From NCBI RefSeq assembly GCF_023078275.1, contig NC_062994.1, forward strand, positions 9,743,545 through 9,807,544: 64,000 bases of DNA, read 5' to 3'. Source of the stretch: Leguminivora glycinivorella (taxonomy: Eukaryota; Arthropoda; Insecta; Lepidoptera; Tortricidae). Both the position numbers and the translations under genes were made by a program. The notes below the pieces were generated by a model, which saw only the letters and a list, made by a program, of their open reading frames with translations, was not told the origin of the DNA and searched no databases. Positions 24,201-32,273 of this stretch are shown here, piece after piece; the stretch's first letter is position 1, and every line of letters starts with the position of its first letter.

Positions 24201-25189
24201 TTCGTTTAATAAATACATACACACGTTTATAAAAAAAAAAATTAAAGAAATCTTGAAACTGTTTTGAATTTATTACAAAATCGTCGACGCAAAATATAGG
24301 GAAAAATATTTATAAAGTAATGATGTCGCTTGCAAGTGATTTTATACAGAATTTTATATTCTGTTTTTAAATATAATTTGAGAAGCTCTTAAGCTAAATT
24401 AACGGCATTGTCACTTACCATAAAAACTAAATTTACTTGTATTTTTGTACAAATTGCTTGTTAGAGCGTCCTTATGGAAACCATTAATGGTACCTATCTC
24501 GTGGTTGAGAATGGCATAGGTTATAAATTATTCATCAAGCTTAAAATAAAGCTCCAAAATATTTATAAAACGTAGATCGTACAGAACTGAAATGAGTAGA
24601 TAGTCTCGACCGCTACACCATTTCATCCCCCTTGCGTTATCCCGGCATTTTTGCCACGGATCATGGGAGCCTGGGGTCAGCTTTGACAACTAATCCCAAG
24701 ATTTGGCTTAGGCAACTAGTTTTACGAAAGCGACTGCTATCTGACCTTCCAACCCGGGTGGTAACTAGGCCTTGTTGGAATTAGTCCGGTTTCCTCATAT
24801 TATTGTCAATTTATAATTTATGTCTTTCTAAACCATGTTTGTACCTATATTTATAGTTTTTAAGCATTATTTAAGAGTATTGTAATTATTTTGATTTTAG
24901 ACATTTTTCTTGAAATAAATTTTATCTTATCTTATCTTATCTTTATAAAATGAGGCCTTACAAGTTCTACTTGACTGAATATGATTTTAATCAAGAATAT
25001 TTATTTGCAGAAGACGTCCTAGCTCTTCTCAAGAACTTGAAAGTGGCGAATCAGCGGCTAGAAGACACCGAGGACACAGACTCGAGTCCAATAGTTCTGT
25101 ACCCTGAAGAAATAGTGGCTGACTCCGCCACTGCTCTAAGATGTAGTGTACTTGTAGCTTTAAGTTTATTATTAGTTCTGTTTAAGTAA
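120..25189 (+). CDS. ZP-domain protein, 3' part (8 exons, 5' end outside window)
   Basis: Joined exons 120-215, 14452-14558, 16454-16587, 18491-18571, 22236-22385, 23040-23187, 23950-24088 and 25011-25189 give 343 residues and a stop; every junction has AG/GT and matching phase. Eight cysteines fit a ZP module: four in the N half (IECTP, YKPCKP, HTCGV, VRCVA) and four in the C half (GCSVD, VCLDKC, VQCTN). A GYGRRRRS furin-type site follows at about residues 248-254, and the chain ends in a hydrophobic stretch (SVLVALSLLLVLFK), either a membrane anchor or a GPI signal. Insect ZP proteins are apical matrix/cuticle organisers, secreted or released by furin cleavage. That role is inferred; I cannot name the ortholog (Quasimodo and Piopio types are candidates). 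Introns are full of SINEs, MITEs and satellite. The signal peptide must lie upstream of the window. Confidence 0.92.
241..395 (+). repeat. TTTTCCCCTCACTAGCTC family, partial
   Basis: Matches the first third of the copy at 44470-44898. Confidence 0.75.
397..725 (+). repeat. Repeat arm, inverted relative of 7283-7612
   Basis: gaggccgggaaaatgaggat through gtaaagacaatatttcattg. The reverse complement recurs at 7283-7612 with small differences. Confidence 0.8.
2527..2750 (+). repeat. CCCCGACxCAAAA repeat, copy 1
   Basis: Interspersed repeat with tgtctgtctgtggcatcgta, gagttagtcgggagtgttct and catgaaaatcggtc. Other copies at 36958-37183 and 45462-45683. Confidence 0.75.
2972..3648 (+). repeat. GGTTCCGTAG interspersed repeat, copy 1
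   Basis: Starts agggttccgtagtcaactag, contains a (TCCG)n tract and agggtaccccccctacatg, ends gtggcccgacacgctcttgg. Nested in the TIR element 2308-3858. Confidence 0.8.
4036..5975. mobile_element. Possible 1.9-kb TIR element, no ORF
   Basis: gggcatttctatttaaagtt at 4045 is matched inverted by aagtttaaatagaaatgccc at 5951. The interior carries dispersed gtccgtttgg and gtcccctt motifs on both strands but no coding frame. Confidence 0.45.
5976..7282. other. ZP intron, no recognisable feature
   Basis: AT-rich sequence with only a small inverted pair near 6084-6150 (aggcattaaaaca / gttttaatgcct). I see no gene or repeat family member. Confidence 0.5.
7283..7612 (-). repeat. Repeat arm, inverted relative of 397-725
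   Basis: Antisense match to 397-725, including tgcaggcctaggcctg and ccgtatatacccacttggcc. Confidence 0.8.
7928..7969. repeat. Perfect 19-bp hairpin
   Basis: Arms acctgggtggctagccgaa and its exact reverse complement, loop tggc. No U-tract follows; function unknown. Confidence 0.9.
8482..8878. mobile_element. Interrupted short TIR element
   Basis: aaaacgtcccactttgtcg and accgacaaagtgggacgttt bracket an insertion (about 8538-8800). An uninterrupted relative lies at 27887-28022. Confidence 0.7.
8574..8752 (+). repeat. GGCAAAACGGAGCGACG repeat (abundant LINE-tail-like family), copy
   Basis: From ccatactaatacatattata to gcgggcaaaagctagt. The same family recurs at 9488-9663(-), 18629-18801(-), 19790-19872, 22020-22170, 23609-23784, 32976-33213, 35590-35770, 55360-55406 and 55481-55657(-). 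Confidence 0.8.
9488..9663 (-). repeat. GGCAAAACGGAGCGACG repeat
   Basis: Antisense copy directly before SINE 9676-9990. Confidence 0.78.
9676..9990 (+). mobile_element. tRNA-derived SINE (S1), near full length
   Basis: Starts with a tRNA-like head (ggtggccgagcggtaagggc, ggtttgaaccccggctcg). The body contains catttgatatttgccagtcg and ends at gcaaggaggatgatg. Reference copy for the family in this window. Confidence 0.85.
10152..10268. mobile_element. Palindromic MITE ggcccgtttctcg, copy 1
   Basis: 117 bp, ends ggcccgtttctcgaaa and tttcgagaaacgggcc; arms extend through acaagccttgtattacaagt. Confidence 0.85.
10509..11771. mobile_element. hAT-like MITE copy 1 with nested LINE
   Basis: TIRs tacggttgcaaatag and (inverted) tagggttgcaaaaaa, flanked by perfect 8-bp ATGCAGAT (10501-10508, 11772-11779). 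Interior matches 33303-33807 except for the LINE insertion at 10630-11355. Confidence 0.88.
10630..11355 (-). mobile_element. LINE fragment nested in a hAT-like MITE
   Basis: 3' end with (ACAAT)n at 10633 and an antisense stretch including TTKLLGFHIDSALTWGHHID, typical of LINE RT thumb regions. Inserted in the element 10509-11771. Confidence 0.75.
11893..12035 (-). mobile_element. SINE S1 fragment
   Basis: Tail part of S1 (catcctccttgcttaatccc to ctgaccttccaacc), lacking the tRNA head. Confidence 0.8.
12061..12190. mobile_element. Palindromic MITE
   Basis: Arms ttctgtcaaacaagtctgtc and gacttgtttgacagag, extending over about 30 bp with agtaaataagaac. Confidence 0.75.
12213..12462. mobile_element. 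GC-rich element with perfect 16-bp TIR
   Basis: cggatttgtccgccgg is repeated inverted at 12447-12462. A second hairpin (ccgccgggcaag / cttgcccggcgg) lies inside the left end. No target duplication assigned. Confidence 0.7.
12588..13018 (-). repeat. TTTTCCCCTCACTAGCTC family, full
   Basis: Near full-length antisense copy from gttatttgttatacaagggg to agtgaggggaaaa. An internal gtgaggggaaaag gives a partial inverted repeat with the terminus. Confidence 0.82.
13095..13805 (-). mobile_element. SINE S1 split by a hAT-like MITE
   Basis: S1 sequence at 13095-13229 resumes at 13707 and ends in a tRNA-like head near 13803. The gap is the element 13230-13706. Confidence 0.85.
13230..13706. mobile_element. 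hAT-like MITE inside SINE S1
   Basis: 477 bp, ends tagggatgtaccgacta and tagtcggtacatcccta, flanked by perfect CTTCCAAC (13222-13229, 13707-13714). Subterminal gccgacta repeats. Confidence 0.92.
14040..14188 (+). mobile_element. LINE 3' end with (TTATC)n, copy 1
   Basis: ctaaaccatgtttgtacct through (TTATC)n, matching 24815-24945. Confidence 0.65.
14452..14558 (+). CDS. ZP gene exon b (ZP-N, two cysteines)
   Basis: Acceptor attttccag, donor gtaagt, phase 1 in and 0 out. Encodes DYKPCKPAMEDNVATFMLDL and onward, including HTCGV. Its 3' half plus donor is tandemly copied just downstream (14585-15415). Confidence 0.92.
14585..15415 (+). pseudogene. Tandem decayed copies of ZP exon b
   Basis: The segment from ggaggcggtggccacattc through the donor is repeated at about 14610-14700, 15245-15330 and 15355-15415, with a remnant near 14735-14760. 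The first copy keeps an open frame and gtaagt. The second has lost the last codon before the donor. The third carries an in-frame stop (ctg gac tga). A tRNA-cored repeat sits between copies. I read these as non-functional exon duplicates. Confidence 0.75.
14777..15195 (+). mobile_element. tRNA-cored inverted-repeat element (family A), copy 1
   Basis: tRNA-like core at about 14998-15060 (A box tggtctagtggtgaag, B box gggttcaattcccggc). The right arm ends gatttgttccctagttgta. The outer left arm (aattattttattgaatattt) is the inverse of the right; the inner left arm is replaced. Confidence 0.7.
15790..16095 (+). mobile_element. LINE 3' UTR-like repeat, copy 1
   Basis: Shares ccttgttagtatgttagt, tgacccactt and cgataaaagcttg with 47068-47325. 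Probably an untranslated LINE end. Confidence 0.6.
16238..16388. mobile_element. ccccgtagccgaatggca foldback, copy 1
   Basis: Ends cgtagccgaatggca and tgccatttggctacg, with gcgaaac/gtttcgt inner pairing. Just before ZP exon c. Confidence 0.75.
16454..16587 (+). CDS. ZP gene exon c (end of ZP-N)
   Basis: Acceptor ttttccag, donor gtaagt, phase 0 in and 2 out. Encodes GKRTFYHKIVIETAGGRETH, then the fourth ZP-N cysteine in VRCVA. Confidence 0.92.
17168..17295. repeat. Foldback ccacgccattggtctaag
   Basis: Arms of 29 bp with one or two mismatches (ggtctaagcgcgacagcgg / ccgctgtcgcgcttagacc). Confidence 0.75.
17485..17788. mobile_element. GC-rich foldback with inserted retroposon piece
   Basis: Arms gcttgcgtgggcgacggtcg-like at both ends (17485-17540, 17730-17788). 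A cacgcctgtttccc retroposon fragment sits between them. Confidence 0.65.
17812..18115 (+). mobile_element. tRNA-headed retroposon (family S2), copy 1
   Basis: Head gaccggtctggcgtagttgg with ggttcgaatcccggtaaggg, then a body with gatgagcacagatatttgtt and gtccccaatatttatttatt. Paralog 100 bp downstream. Confidence 0.75.
18213..18475 (+). mobile_element. tRNA-headed retroposon (S2), copy 2
   Basis: Same head and body as the copy at 17812-18115, in the same orientation. Ends in an A/T-rich tail about 15 bp before a ZP exon. Confidence 0.75.
18491..18571 (+). CDS. ZP gene exon d (interdomain linker)
   Basis: Acceptor tgttgcag, donor gtaagt, phase 2 in and 2 out. Encodes VINITRNKQGYGPDPILAAV and a few more residues; no cysteine, as expected for the ZP-N/ZP-C linker. 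Confidence 0.88.
18629..18801 (-). repeat. GGCAAAACGGAGCGACG repeat
   Basis: Antisense copy about 60 bp after ZP exon d. Confidence 0.78.
19092..19319. mobile_element. TTAA-flanked MITE ggggctgacaacaccca
   Basis: TIRs gggctgacaacaccca and tgggtgttgtcagc, flanked by TTAA on both sides. A half copy is at about 1200-1345. Confidence 0.75.
20064..20530. repeat. Tandem array, about four 120-bp units
   Basis: Unit from ggtctgatgatggagccgga to ctacgattaggtttcaa. The middle units are almost identical; the outer ones diverge. The 120-bp period keeps one antisense frame open by chance. Confidence 0.9.
20640..21865. repeat. Satellite array with GC hairpin, about 12 units of 100-110 bp
   Basis: Each unit has ttgggttagggttttcttg, a GC block ggggcgaagcccc that folds on itself, and aaagatcaacgtagtattta. 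A block at 20941-21180 is repeated at about 21327-21560, a higher-order duplication of roughly 390 bp. Confidence 0.92.
22236..22385 (+). CDS. ZP gene exon e (ZP-C start)
   Basis: Acceptor aatttcag, donor gtaaga, phase 2 in and 2 out. Encodes VTGEISVSPGTPLSMEINLD through TIIFNG, a beta-strand-rich segment leading to the first ZP-C cysteine in the next exon. Confidence 0.92.
22510..22660. mobile_element. ccccgtagccgaatggca foldback, copy 2
   Basis: Same ends and interior (gtagtctggctccgtcgcgc) after ZP exon e. Confidence 0.75.
23040..23187 (+). CDS. ZP gene exon f (ZP-C core)
   Basis: Acceptor tctattcag, donor gtaagt, phase 2 in and 0 out. Encodes CSVDPYLFDNF through VTVCLDKCQG, carrying three of the four ZP-C cysteines. 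Confidence 0.93.
23609..23784 (+). repeat. GGCAAAACGGAGCGACG repeat
   Basis: Sense copy between ZP exons f and g, with a small internal deletion (ggagcaagttaacg). Confidence 0.78.
23950..24088 (+). CDS. ZP gene exon g (last ZP cysteine and furin site)
   Basis: Acceptor atatttcag, donor gtaatg, phase 0 in and 1 out. Encodes VQCTNGVTGYGRRRRS and then a Lys/Glu-rich stretch. RRRR fits the proprotein-convertase consensus R-x-K/R-R found after ZP domains. Confidence 0.92.
24627..24797 (-). mobile_element. SINE S1 fragment
   Basis: Matches the S1 tail from cccccttgcgttatcccggc to attagtccggtttcctc in the last-but-one ZP intron. Confidence 0.8.
24815..24945 (+). mobile_element. LINE 3' end with (TTATC)n, copy 2
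   Basis: Same sequence as 14040-14188. Ends 65 bp before the terminal ZP exon, directly after an S1 fragment. Confidence 0.65.
25011..25189 (+). CDS. ZP gene terminal exon (hydrophobic tail and stop)
   Basis: Acceptor atttgcag, phase 1 in. Encodes an acidic segment (LEDTEDTDSS) and a short hydrophobic C-terminus ending LLLVLFK, then TAA at 25187-25189. With almost no cytoplasmic tail, a GPI signal is as likely as a transmembrane anchor. Confidence 0.9.
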
Positions 25190-26660
25190 ACAGTTTGTAC
25201 AAGCTCGATTATTCAAAATAATGACGTTAATACAAGTTTCAATTTTGTTACAATCTGATATTTTCGCCTACAGGTCAAAATTTTGTCTTGTATAAATATT
25301 TACAAATGTCAGATATTTTACAAATTGAGGCTTGTAAAATTTTGTGGATATGGGAGTGTCCTGTAGCAGGTACGAATTATAAGAGCTAACTTTACATGCC
25401 AAGTATAATCCATCACTATAGGACTTAGAGATCTGTCAATTACCAAATCAATAAGAAAAGATATACGACGCCACTTGTCAACGAAAAAAAATGTTTAATA
25501 CCTATTAATGTCAAACCACTTTTGGTGATAAAATACTAAAATATTTATGAACGACATTGTGTCGTGACTGTCACCGAATGAGGTAAAACCATTGAATTTA
25601 GATTCGTGTGACTTTTACAAATGTTTCTGAGCAAAAGGGCTTGTAAAAACTGCTAAGTATTGTAAGCATGATCTTATGAATATAATGTAGTCACACAGTC
25701 ATGAAGAATCTCAATCTTTGAGCATTGGTAAAATGCTATTCAGATCTCAAACTGAATATTTTGAAGTCTATATTTTCATTCTTATCATTCGTCAGTCAAA
25801 TACGGGGATCATATTTTGTCAAGGAAAACCAATCTAAGAACTTATGAATTTCCACTATTTAGGATTTGGCCGCCATGACTATTTACCCAAAAGGAGAGAA
25901 CAGTGTTAGAAAGTAGGTATTCTGATTCATTTTATCTGCTATGGCTGGCTGTGGCGGTAAAGAGATAAATGTTAAATGGGTTTGACACATACGTGTTGTC
26001 ATGGGCTGACAACAGATGTAATGAGAAATGATTTTTCTCGTATTTTCACGAAAACACACGAATATATCATGGTATTTCAGTCAGTCTCAGTACAAGAAGG
26101 ACTAACGTTGACCGAACTAGCCCAACAAATACGAACGTTTCCGAGAAAATACCATGCAAAACTATTATGCACACTACAAAAGTAAGATACTCTTATGTAA
26201 TACATATGATTGTATAATAATATGTTGTCATCTCCTTAGATGAAGTTATTGTGTACTTACTAAAGAAACCTAATACTTTAGCTTTGGATCGAAGATAATG
26301 TAAAAAAAAAGGAAAGAAGATAGACGTAAGACCAATACCTCGTTGACAAACAACGAATTTAGTTTTAAGCGAAAAGTGATTTTAACTTATTTTAAGATGC
26401 CCTTTAATTTTTTAATTTAACTAAGTATCGCTTTTAATTGGCAGTTTCGCATTACTTTGAAGTTTTTTAAGTAATAGCGTTAGAGTTTTCAAGACATCTA
26501 TAGACGTCTTTATATTGCATCGTGCGTGAAGCGCCAGATGTTTCAAAAATATTGAGATTTTGACTAAAAAAAAACAATATTCTACATCTAATACTTCTAT
26601 CTACAACCACATATACTTGATAACAAGTTTAAGAGAAAAGTTGTACAGTTAAGTAAAGTA

Positions 26661-26742
26661 CAGTCGCCATCAGATATAAGTATATCTGAACACGCCCTAA
26701 CGCCTAGCAATAGACAGTACGCTCTTATACTGATGGCGACTG
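26661..26742. mobile_element. TA-flanked mini-MITE cagtcgccatcag
   Basis: 82 bp, TIR cagtcgccatcag on both ends, TA duplication. Intergenic. Confidence 0.85.
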
Positions 26743-27886
26743 TACAACGTTTTTGCGAAAATGCTGATATACTATTATACGAATTAAAAATACTGCCATC
26801 TACAAACATTTTATACATCACAAACATTTTCTGTACTTACACTTTTATTTTTACACGAACCCACATTCGATGTAAGTACTTACTTTTTTATATTTCCCAA
26901 AAGTAAGTAAGTACCTACACCAGATATTTTAGACATAGTTAATCATAATAAGTTCACTAGTCTTATCATAAAAAAGTGTTGTATACATAAATAGACCAAT
27001 CTGTCTAATTGTTTTTTTACTTACTCTTTAGTGTTTTATTCAGTTTTATAATATCTAAGTACATTCAAGTAACTGTTCAATACCATTTTGTACACGACCA
27101 TTTTTTTAAGTTTACATCTATACTTTATTCCTATTTGGCCATATATTCTTAATATTTGTGACTTGATATGTAATTCAATTCAACATAAAAAAACTAAATC
27201 AAAACGCTTTCTTTAACGAAATAAAAAAAAACTTAATTCAATCCTGTTTTTTTTATTTTTCCCTTTCCATAACCACTTGCCTTTTCGCGACAAACTAAGA
27301 AAAATCCAAAATTATATATAAGAAGGTAATCTTGGGGATTATACAACAAAAAAACAATATCAGATTTCAGTCTTTTAATAGAATAACCTAATAATAACTG
27401 ATCAATCTAACAATGTACATAGAAAATAGTTTTCGGACAAACATATGTAAATCTTACATATTAAAGTATACGTAACAGGTAAAATTAAATCCCTTGAAAC
27501 AGAGCATTTTGTTATTATATAAAACATTTTCTGATTTCAAGACAAACTTTATGTTTTTGACGCATATGTGTTGTCATGTGATTTTTAAAGGTTTAAAAAT
27601 TCTCTAAAAAGTTATGATGTCGTTTTCTTACGCACATTAAACCAAAACCAGAGAATTTTATGATTATTTCTAAATCCGATTCCAATGGTAAAAGTTATTC
27701 AATATTATTTGTATTGTTGTCACATGGGTTTTGACACAGGTCAGGTATAATAACAAAATGCTACACACAAAAGGATTTCAACTAGCAGTCATATTTACAA
27801 TAAAACAAAACTTATTATAAATTACAACGGCAAGAGTAAGAGTTACAATAGTGGCAACATTGGAGGGCTTAATATTAAAACTATTT

Positions 27887-28022
27887 GTGAGTGTGAACAG
27901 GAAAACGGCCCACTTTGTCGATTGCTATAAAGCCGCTTTGTCAGTTTATTCATATAAAAATACAAATAAATCGCCTTAATGGTAACCGACAAAGTGGGAC
28001 GTTTTACTAAACACACACACAT
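27887..28022. mobile_element. Uninterrupted relative of 8482-8878
   Basis: 136 bp with inverted ends around cccactttgtcg. Serves as the empty-site version of the interrupted copy. Confidence 0.75.
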
Positions 28023-28065
28023 TTGCTTTTAAAATGCAAAGGATGAGAAATGGATATAAAATGTA

Positions 28066-28171
28066 CAGTCAGCCTCAAATAGATATAGCTGAAATATTTT
28101 TATTGCAAAAGGGTATTGCAATAGAAATGGGAGTGTTATGCAATATTCACTCATCTTATTAACGTTGACTG
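28066..28171. mobile_element. TA-flanked mini-MITE cagtcagc
   Basis: 106 bp, short TIR cagtca, TA on both sides. Confidence 0.6.
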
Positions 28172-28512
28172 TACGTATAAAACCTATGTATTTTTTTTAA
28201 TTACAACTTTGTGGAATATTTGTTTAGTAAAATCATATTTCAATACAATATACAGGATTTTTTTTCTGTACTTATAACGGAAAGACAACGAAAATATACA
28301 GATGATAGGATAATTAATTATACAAGATTCTACATCTTTGAGATCCTGCACTCCATGCACGAAATTGATAGCAATGGAATTTTTGATTCATAAAACCTTT
28401 TCAATGCTCATGAGTCTCATGACGACACGTGTGTGTCACGTACGCAATCCGCAACAAATAATTACAGAAGAAAATAACACTTCGTTGATGAGCAGTAAAA
28501 AGCTTTTGAATA

Positions 28513-28637
28513 CAGTCAAGTGCAAAAATACGTATCAAAAAAATCGTCTCTTATTACGCTCTTATTACACCGGACTAAGATGCTATGGGACATATTTTTG
28601 AGTAAGGTGTGTACACACATATTTTTACACTTGACTG
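28513..28637. mobile_element. TA-flanked mini-MITE cagtcaagtg, copy 1
   Basis: 125 bp, TIR cagtcaagtg(c/t)aaaaata, TA duplication; interior shares gggacatatttttgag with 46119-46250. Confidence 0.82.
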
Positions 28638-29104
28638 TACGTGTTGTCATAACAAGGAACCACAAATGTAAAGAATATCTTAATAGAAACACTATTAACT
28701 TAAATTATACATAATAATTACATTTCAAACAACTTATCACCAAACAATTCCTTTAGCATTACAGTGGAAACTCTTAAAAATACGAAAAAATACATTTACG
28801 GTAAATATTCGGGCAAAAATATAATCAATTACTTAACGAATTATTTATTTACATGTTGCTAATGAAATGGAAGATTTGAGTATTACAATTTATTGAGTAA
28901 AATAATTTCTATATTTTTTCACAAATTAAAAAAATTAAAAATTGTTTCAATAAAAAAAATAGATCTGAAATATATATAAAAATGGTTTATTTTACATCAC
29001 ATTTTATTAAAGAATTTTCTATTTGGTGAGGACAGTATACCATTTTATTTCTATTAAAGAAATGACTATAATTTCTAATTTTATTTTTGAAAACTTAGTT
29101 TTAT

Positions 29105-29195
29105 TACATTTATTTGTGTGATGAGCACAACTATTGGATTTGTTATAAACCTGAGTATAATTAACTCTATAATATTTATTTTATTTATTTATTTT
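29105..29195 (+). mobile_element. S2 tail fragment
   Basis: Short match to the S2 body (tttatttgtgtgatgagcac) in the intergenic region. Confidence 0.5.
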
Positions 29196-29342
29196 TTTTA
29201 AAGTGACGAGTTACGCAAAACATTTGTTTCCTAATATTTTTAAATAGTCATTTCGTCCTATTTCTATACTTTTATTGTAACTTTTTCAATTATTCTAAGT
29301 TACTCAAAACTCATTTTATTATCTTTTTTTTCTGTTTTTATG

Positions 29343-29440
29343 ATACATACATACGATCACGCCTGTATCCCATAAAGGGGTAGGCAGAGCACATGAAACT
29401 ACTTAAGCTTCAGTGCCACTCTTGGCATATAGCGGACGGT
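29343..29440 (+). mobile_element. Fragment of the cacgcctgtatccc retroposon
   Basis: Matches the 5' third of 59853-60098 through cttcagtgccactcttggca. Smaller pieces occur at 17545-17605 and 60878-60962. Confidence 0.7.
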
Positions 29441-30883
29441 GTTTTTATGATAAGCAATAAGTAGTAAATTAATTTCGGACATTATGAGTAACAGGACACA
29501 ATATCAAATGTAAGATAAGTCCCTAGTCTATAGTGGCAGATTCTACGACCTATACCTAGTTTGGTCAACATTATCTACGAAGTATTCTCAATTCAATAGG
29601 CAGTGTCAATTCACTTTTAAGGTTTTTTTCAACAAGCCTTAATTCTCTAAGCTAAGTTCTTATTGTTTGTTAGTGTTTTTATTATTGACAAATTCAAGTA
29701 AGACCATAATCGCCATCAATAAAGTCATAGTGTGTAAGTTGCTGAAAAATATCTACACACGCAGCGAACCCTTTGACAGGCCAGTATTTGCTTGTATTTG
29801 TATACGAACAATCTCGTCATAGCGCCCAAATATGTAGGAACAAAGTCGTTCGTTTTCAGGAAATCGAAATATTTGGCGACTGCACTTGAGCATTCACATT
29901 TCTCCAAAATATCTTGGCACAGTTTATTTGGTTCGAATTATTCTTCGAAATATCATGTAAAAAAATTGGATTATTATGTAGTAAAAACGGCAAATTAATA
30001 ATTTAAATAAGTTACATGATGTAACAGAGACATTTCAACACTTTAGTAGGTTCTGAAGACAGAAATACGGCTATTAAGATTAGAGAACCTATTAAGTCAG
30101 TACAGTGAAAATATTACTAATACTTAATTATCAACTTTTTAGATCACTTTTTACAATTCACTACACAACTACAACTACAGAATTAACACGGTGTATTTAT
30201 TCTTATTCAATTTATAAAATAATAAAAGTTCTGACTACAGCCTGGAAAAAAATAGAAATTAAAAAGTGGCAACATAGTTGTGTCATACCTTTCAAATCAA
30301 TATAGGTACATATGTGAGGAAACGGGTCAATTTTTGATTTCCACTCTTTTCTGCCTGACTATGTGACTATATTTATGTAAAGTACCAGAATTATTGAATA
30401 GAGAATAATATACACCACACTATATTTAAACTACTGAAGACATTATATACCACAGTTTGGCAAGCTCGCTCCGTCCTAGGTTTAAAAACGATGAAATTCA
30501 TAAAGTTTACCAATAATTAAAAAAAATACCGATCAAATAAATCTGTCTGGCATCATAATTATGTGTTTATACTTCATTGTGTAAAGTAGCTTCAAATCAA
30601 CTCAACTGAAAACAAAAATAATTGTGATACAACATTTGTGTCGTACAAAAATAAACTTTCTGAATTTCACCATTAACAATTATTGGCAGTCCTTAGTATT
30701 TCTAAATTCAAATTGAATTTAAATAATGAAATAAAAACACACTTGTCTCTCAACGCGTGTTATTGGCACTGAGCATTTTAAGTCAAGTATTTTTTTATAA
30801 AAAGTATTTTCGTTTTCTAAAATTCAGTTTTAAGATTCAATAATTCAAATTCGAATTTACTTGGAAAAATCATTCCAATTTTA

Positions 30884-31024
30884 CAATTGTGTCGCTTAAC
30901 TTCAAAACTTGGGAAAAACCATTCTGCTATAAGGTTGATTATCTTTCAGATCATATTACTTTTTTATATATTCAACCTTAAAGCAGAACGGATTTACCCA
31001 GATTTGAAGTTAAGTAACACAATT
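30884..31024. mobile_element. Foldback in the presumed 3' UTR of the minus gene
   Basis: Arms of about 52 bp (aattgtgtcgcttaacttca / tgaagttaagtaacacaatt) around a 35-bp loop, 220 bp past the stop codon. Confidence 0.8.
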
Positions 31025-31244
31025 AATACAATCGAAAGAAAATAAATGACATTCGTCATTCATTGATGTACGTACTTTCAATCCACTTCTGACAACCAAT
31101 TTTAACACATTCACTGCCAGATCAGGAATGGCGCACTACGTCAGAAACCGGAAGTTATCTATAACCGCTTGTATGGTTAGAACCCGCCCAGCGGGTTGTT
31201 GCCCGAGCAAAGTTCACGACCTACTAGACGGGTTCTTGCTTGCA

Positions 31245-32273
31245 TTAATCAGTGACCTGTTTTTCCGAGCCACTCTGCCAGCCGGAATCCATAGTATTAG
31301 TATCACTATAGCAATGTCTATGATGATGTACTTTTATCTCATCTTTCTCCTCTCTCACACTTTCGTATTGAGAATCAGGACCGAGACATGCTGTTTCAGA
31401 TTCGTTAGAATATACTTGACTCTCTTCATTCAATTGTTTTTCTGTAGGCAGATTTGGCGGTGGAGGCACGAAGAATTCAGCCTTATTAGATTCTGAACTC
31501 AACTGTCTAGGATGATTCGATTTTGGACTGAATCTTGGCAGTCTTACTTGACGTACTTTCTCTTCATCTCTAGAATCGTTCAAGCGATCTCTAGAATCGT
31601 TACGACCGCTCATTCTAGTGTCGTTCAATCTTTCGCTCAATCTAGAATCTCGCTCCATTCTATCGCTTATCACGCGCTCGCTCAACCTAGTCTCATTAAG
31701 CCTATCGCTGATTCTAGAATCGTTTAAGCGCTCGCTTAGTCGCGTCTCGTTCATTCTATCGCTGATCCTAGAATCCATCACTCCGCTTATCCTAGAATCA
31801 TTGGCACTTCTAGAATCAGTGATTCTGGACTCATTCATCCTCTCACTTATCCTAGAATCATTCACGCTTCTAGAATCATTGATTCTAGACTCATTAATTC
31901 TCTCGCTTGTCCTAGAATCATTGGCACTTCTAGCATCATTAATTCTGGACTCGTTCATTCTATCGCTCATTCTAGAATCGTTGATTCCGCTGATCCTAGA
32001 ATCATTCATTCTTTCGCTCACTCTAGATTCGTTCATCATTCTCATAGAATTGTTAAGCTGTTCTATCTGTTGTTCTGTTAGTCTCACAGAATTATTTTCT
32101 CTCGGTTTGACGTGTTTTTCTTGGCGCGGTCGCCGTTTTGAGCCGACCTGCGGTTGGGGGCGCTGCTGTCGCGTTAGGGTAAAGGAGCCTGTGTCGGACT
32201 CGGATGTGGATTCAGGGTGGTTTTCGATGGTACCGACGAGCGCTGAGACGTTTGGGTTCATGCAGCAATCCGC
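31245..32273 (-). CDS. Minus-gene terminal exon (NDSRISER repeats)
   Basis: Acceptor ttttttcag, phase 0 in, 342 codons plus TGA/TAA-type stop ending at 31245. Order: ADCCMNPNVSALVGTIENHP, SESDTGSFTLTR, basic KRRPRQEKH, then from about residue 72 a long run of 8-10 residue NDSRISERMNE-like units with a 20-residue higher-order period, then PPPPNLP and the C-terminus MDSGWQSGSEKQVTD. The repeat is strongly charged and probably disordered. The antisense strand is also open, an effect of the repeat composition. Confidence 0.88.
   Translation of the reverse strand, partial: ADCCMNPNVSALVGTIENHPESTSESDTGSFTLTRQQRPQPQVGSKRRPRQEKHVKPRENNSVRLTEQQIEQLNNSMRMMNESRVSERMNDSRISGINDSRMSDRMNESRINDARSANDSRTSERINESRINDSRSVNDSRISERMNESRITDSRSANDSRISGVMDSRISDRMNETRLSERLNDSRISDRLNETRLSERVISDRMERDSRLSERLNDTRMSGRNDSRDRLNDSRDEEKVRQVRLPRFSPKSNHPRQLSSESNKAEFFVPPPPNLPTEKQLNEESQVYSNESETACLGPDSQYESVREEKDEIKVHHHRHCYSDTNTMDSGWQSGSEKQVTD

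Larger units (their letters stand above)
25190..31244. other. Convergent intergenic region with presumed 3' UTRs
   Basis: No coding exon is recognisable between the ZP stop codon and the stop codon of the minus-strand gene. The interval is AT-rich and comparatively poor in repeats: four short TIR elements (26661-26742, 27887-28022, 28066-28171, 28513-28637), a SINE-tail piece at 29105-29195, a retroposon fragment at 29343-29440 and a foldback at 30884-31024. Both genes probably end in here, but I cannot place poly(A) sites with confidence. Confidence 0.6.
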
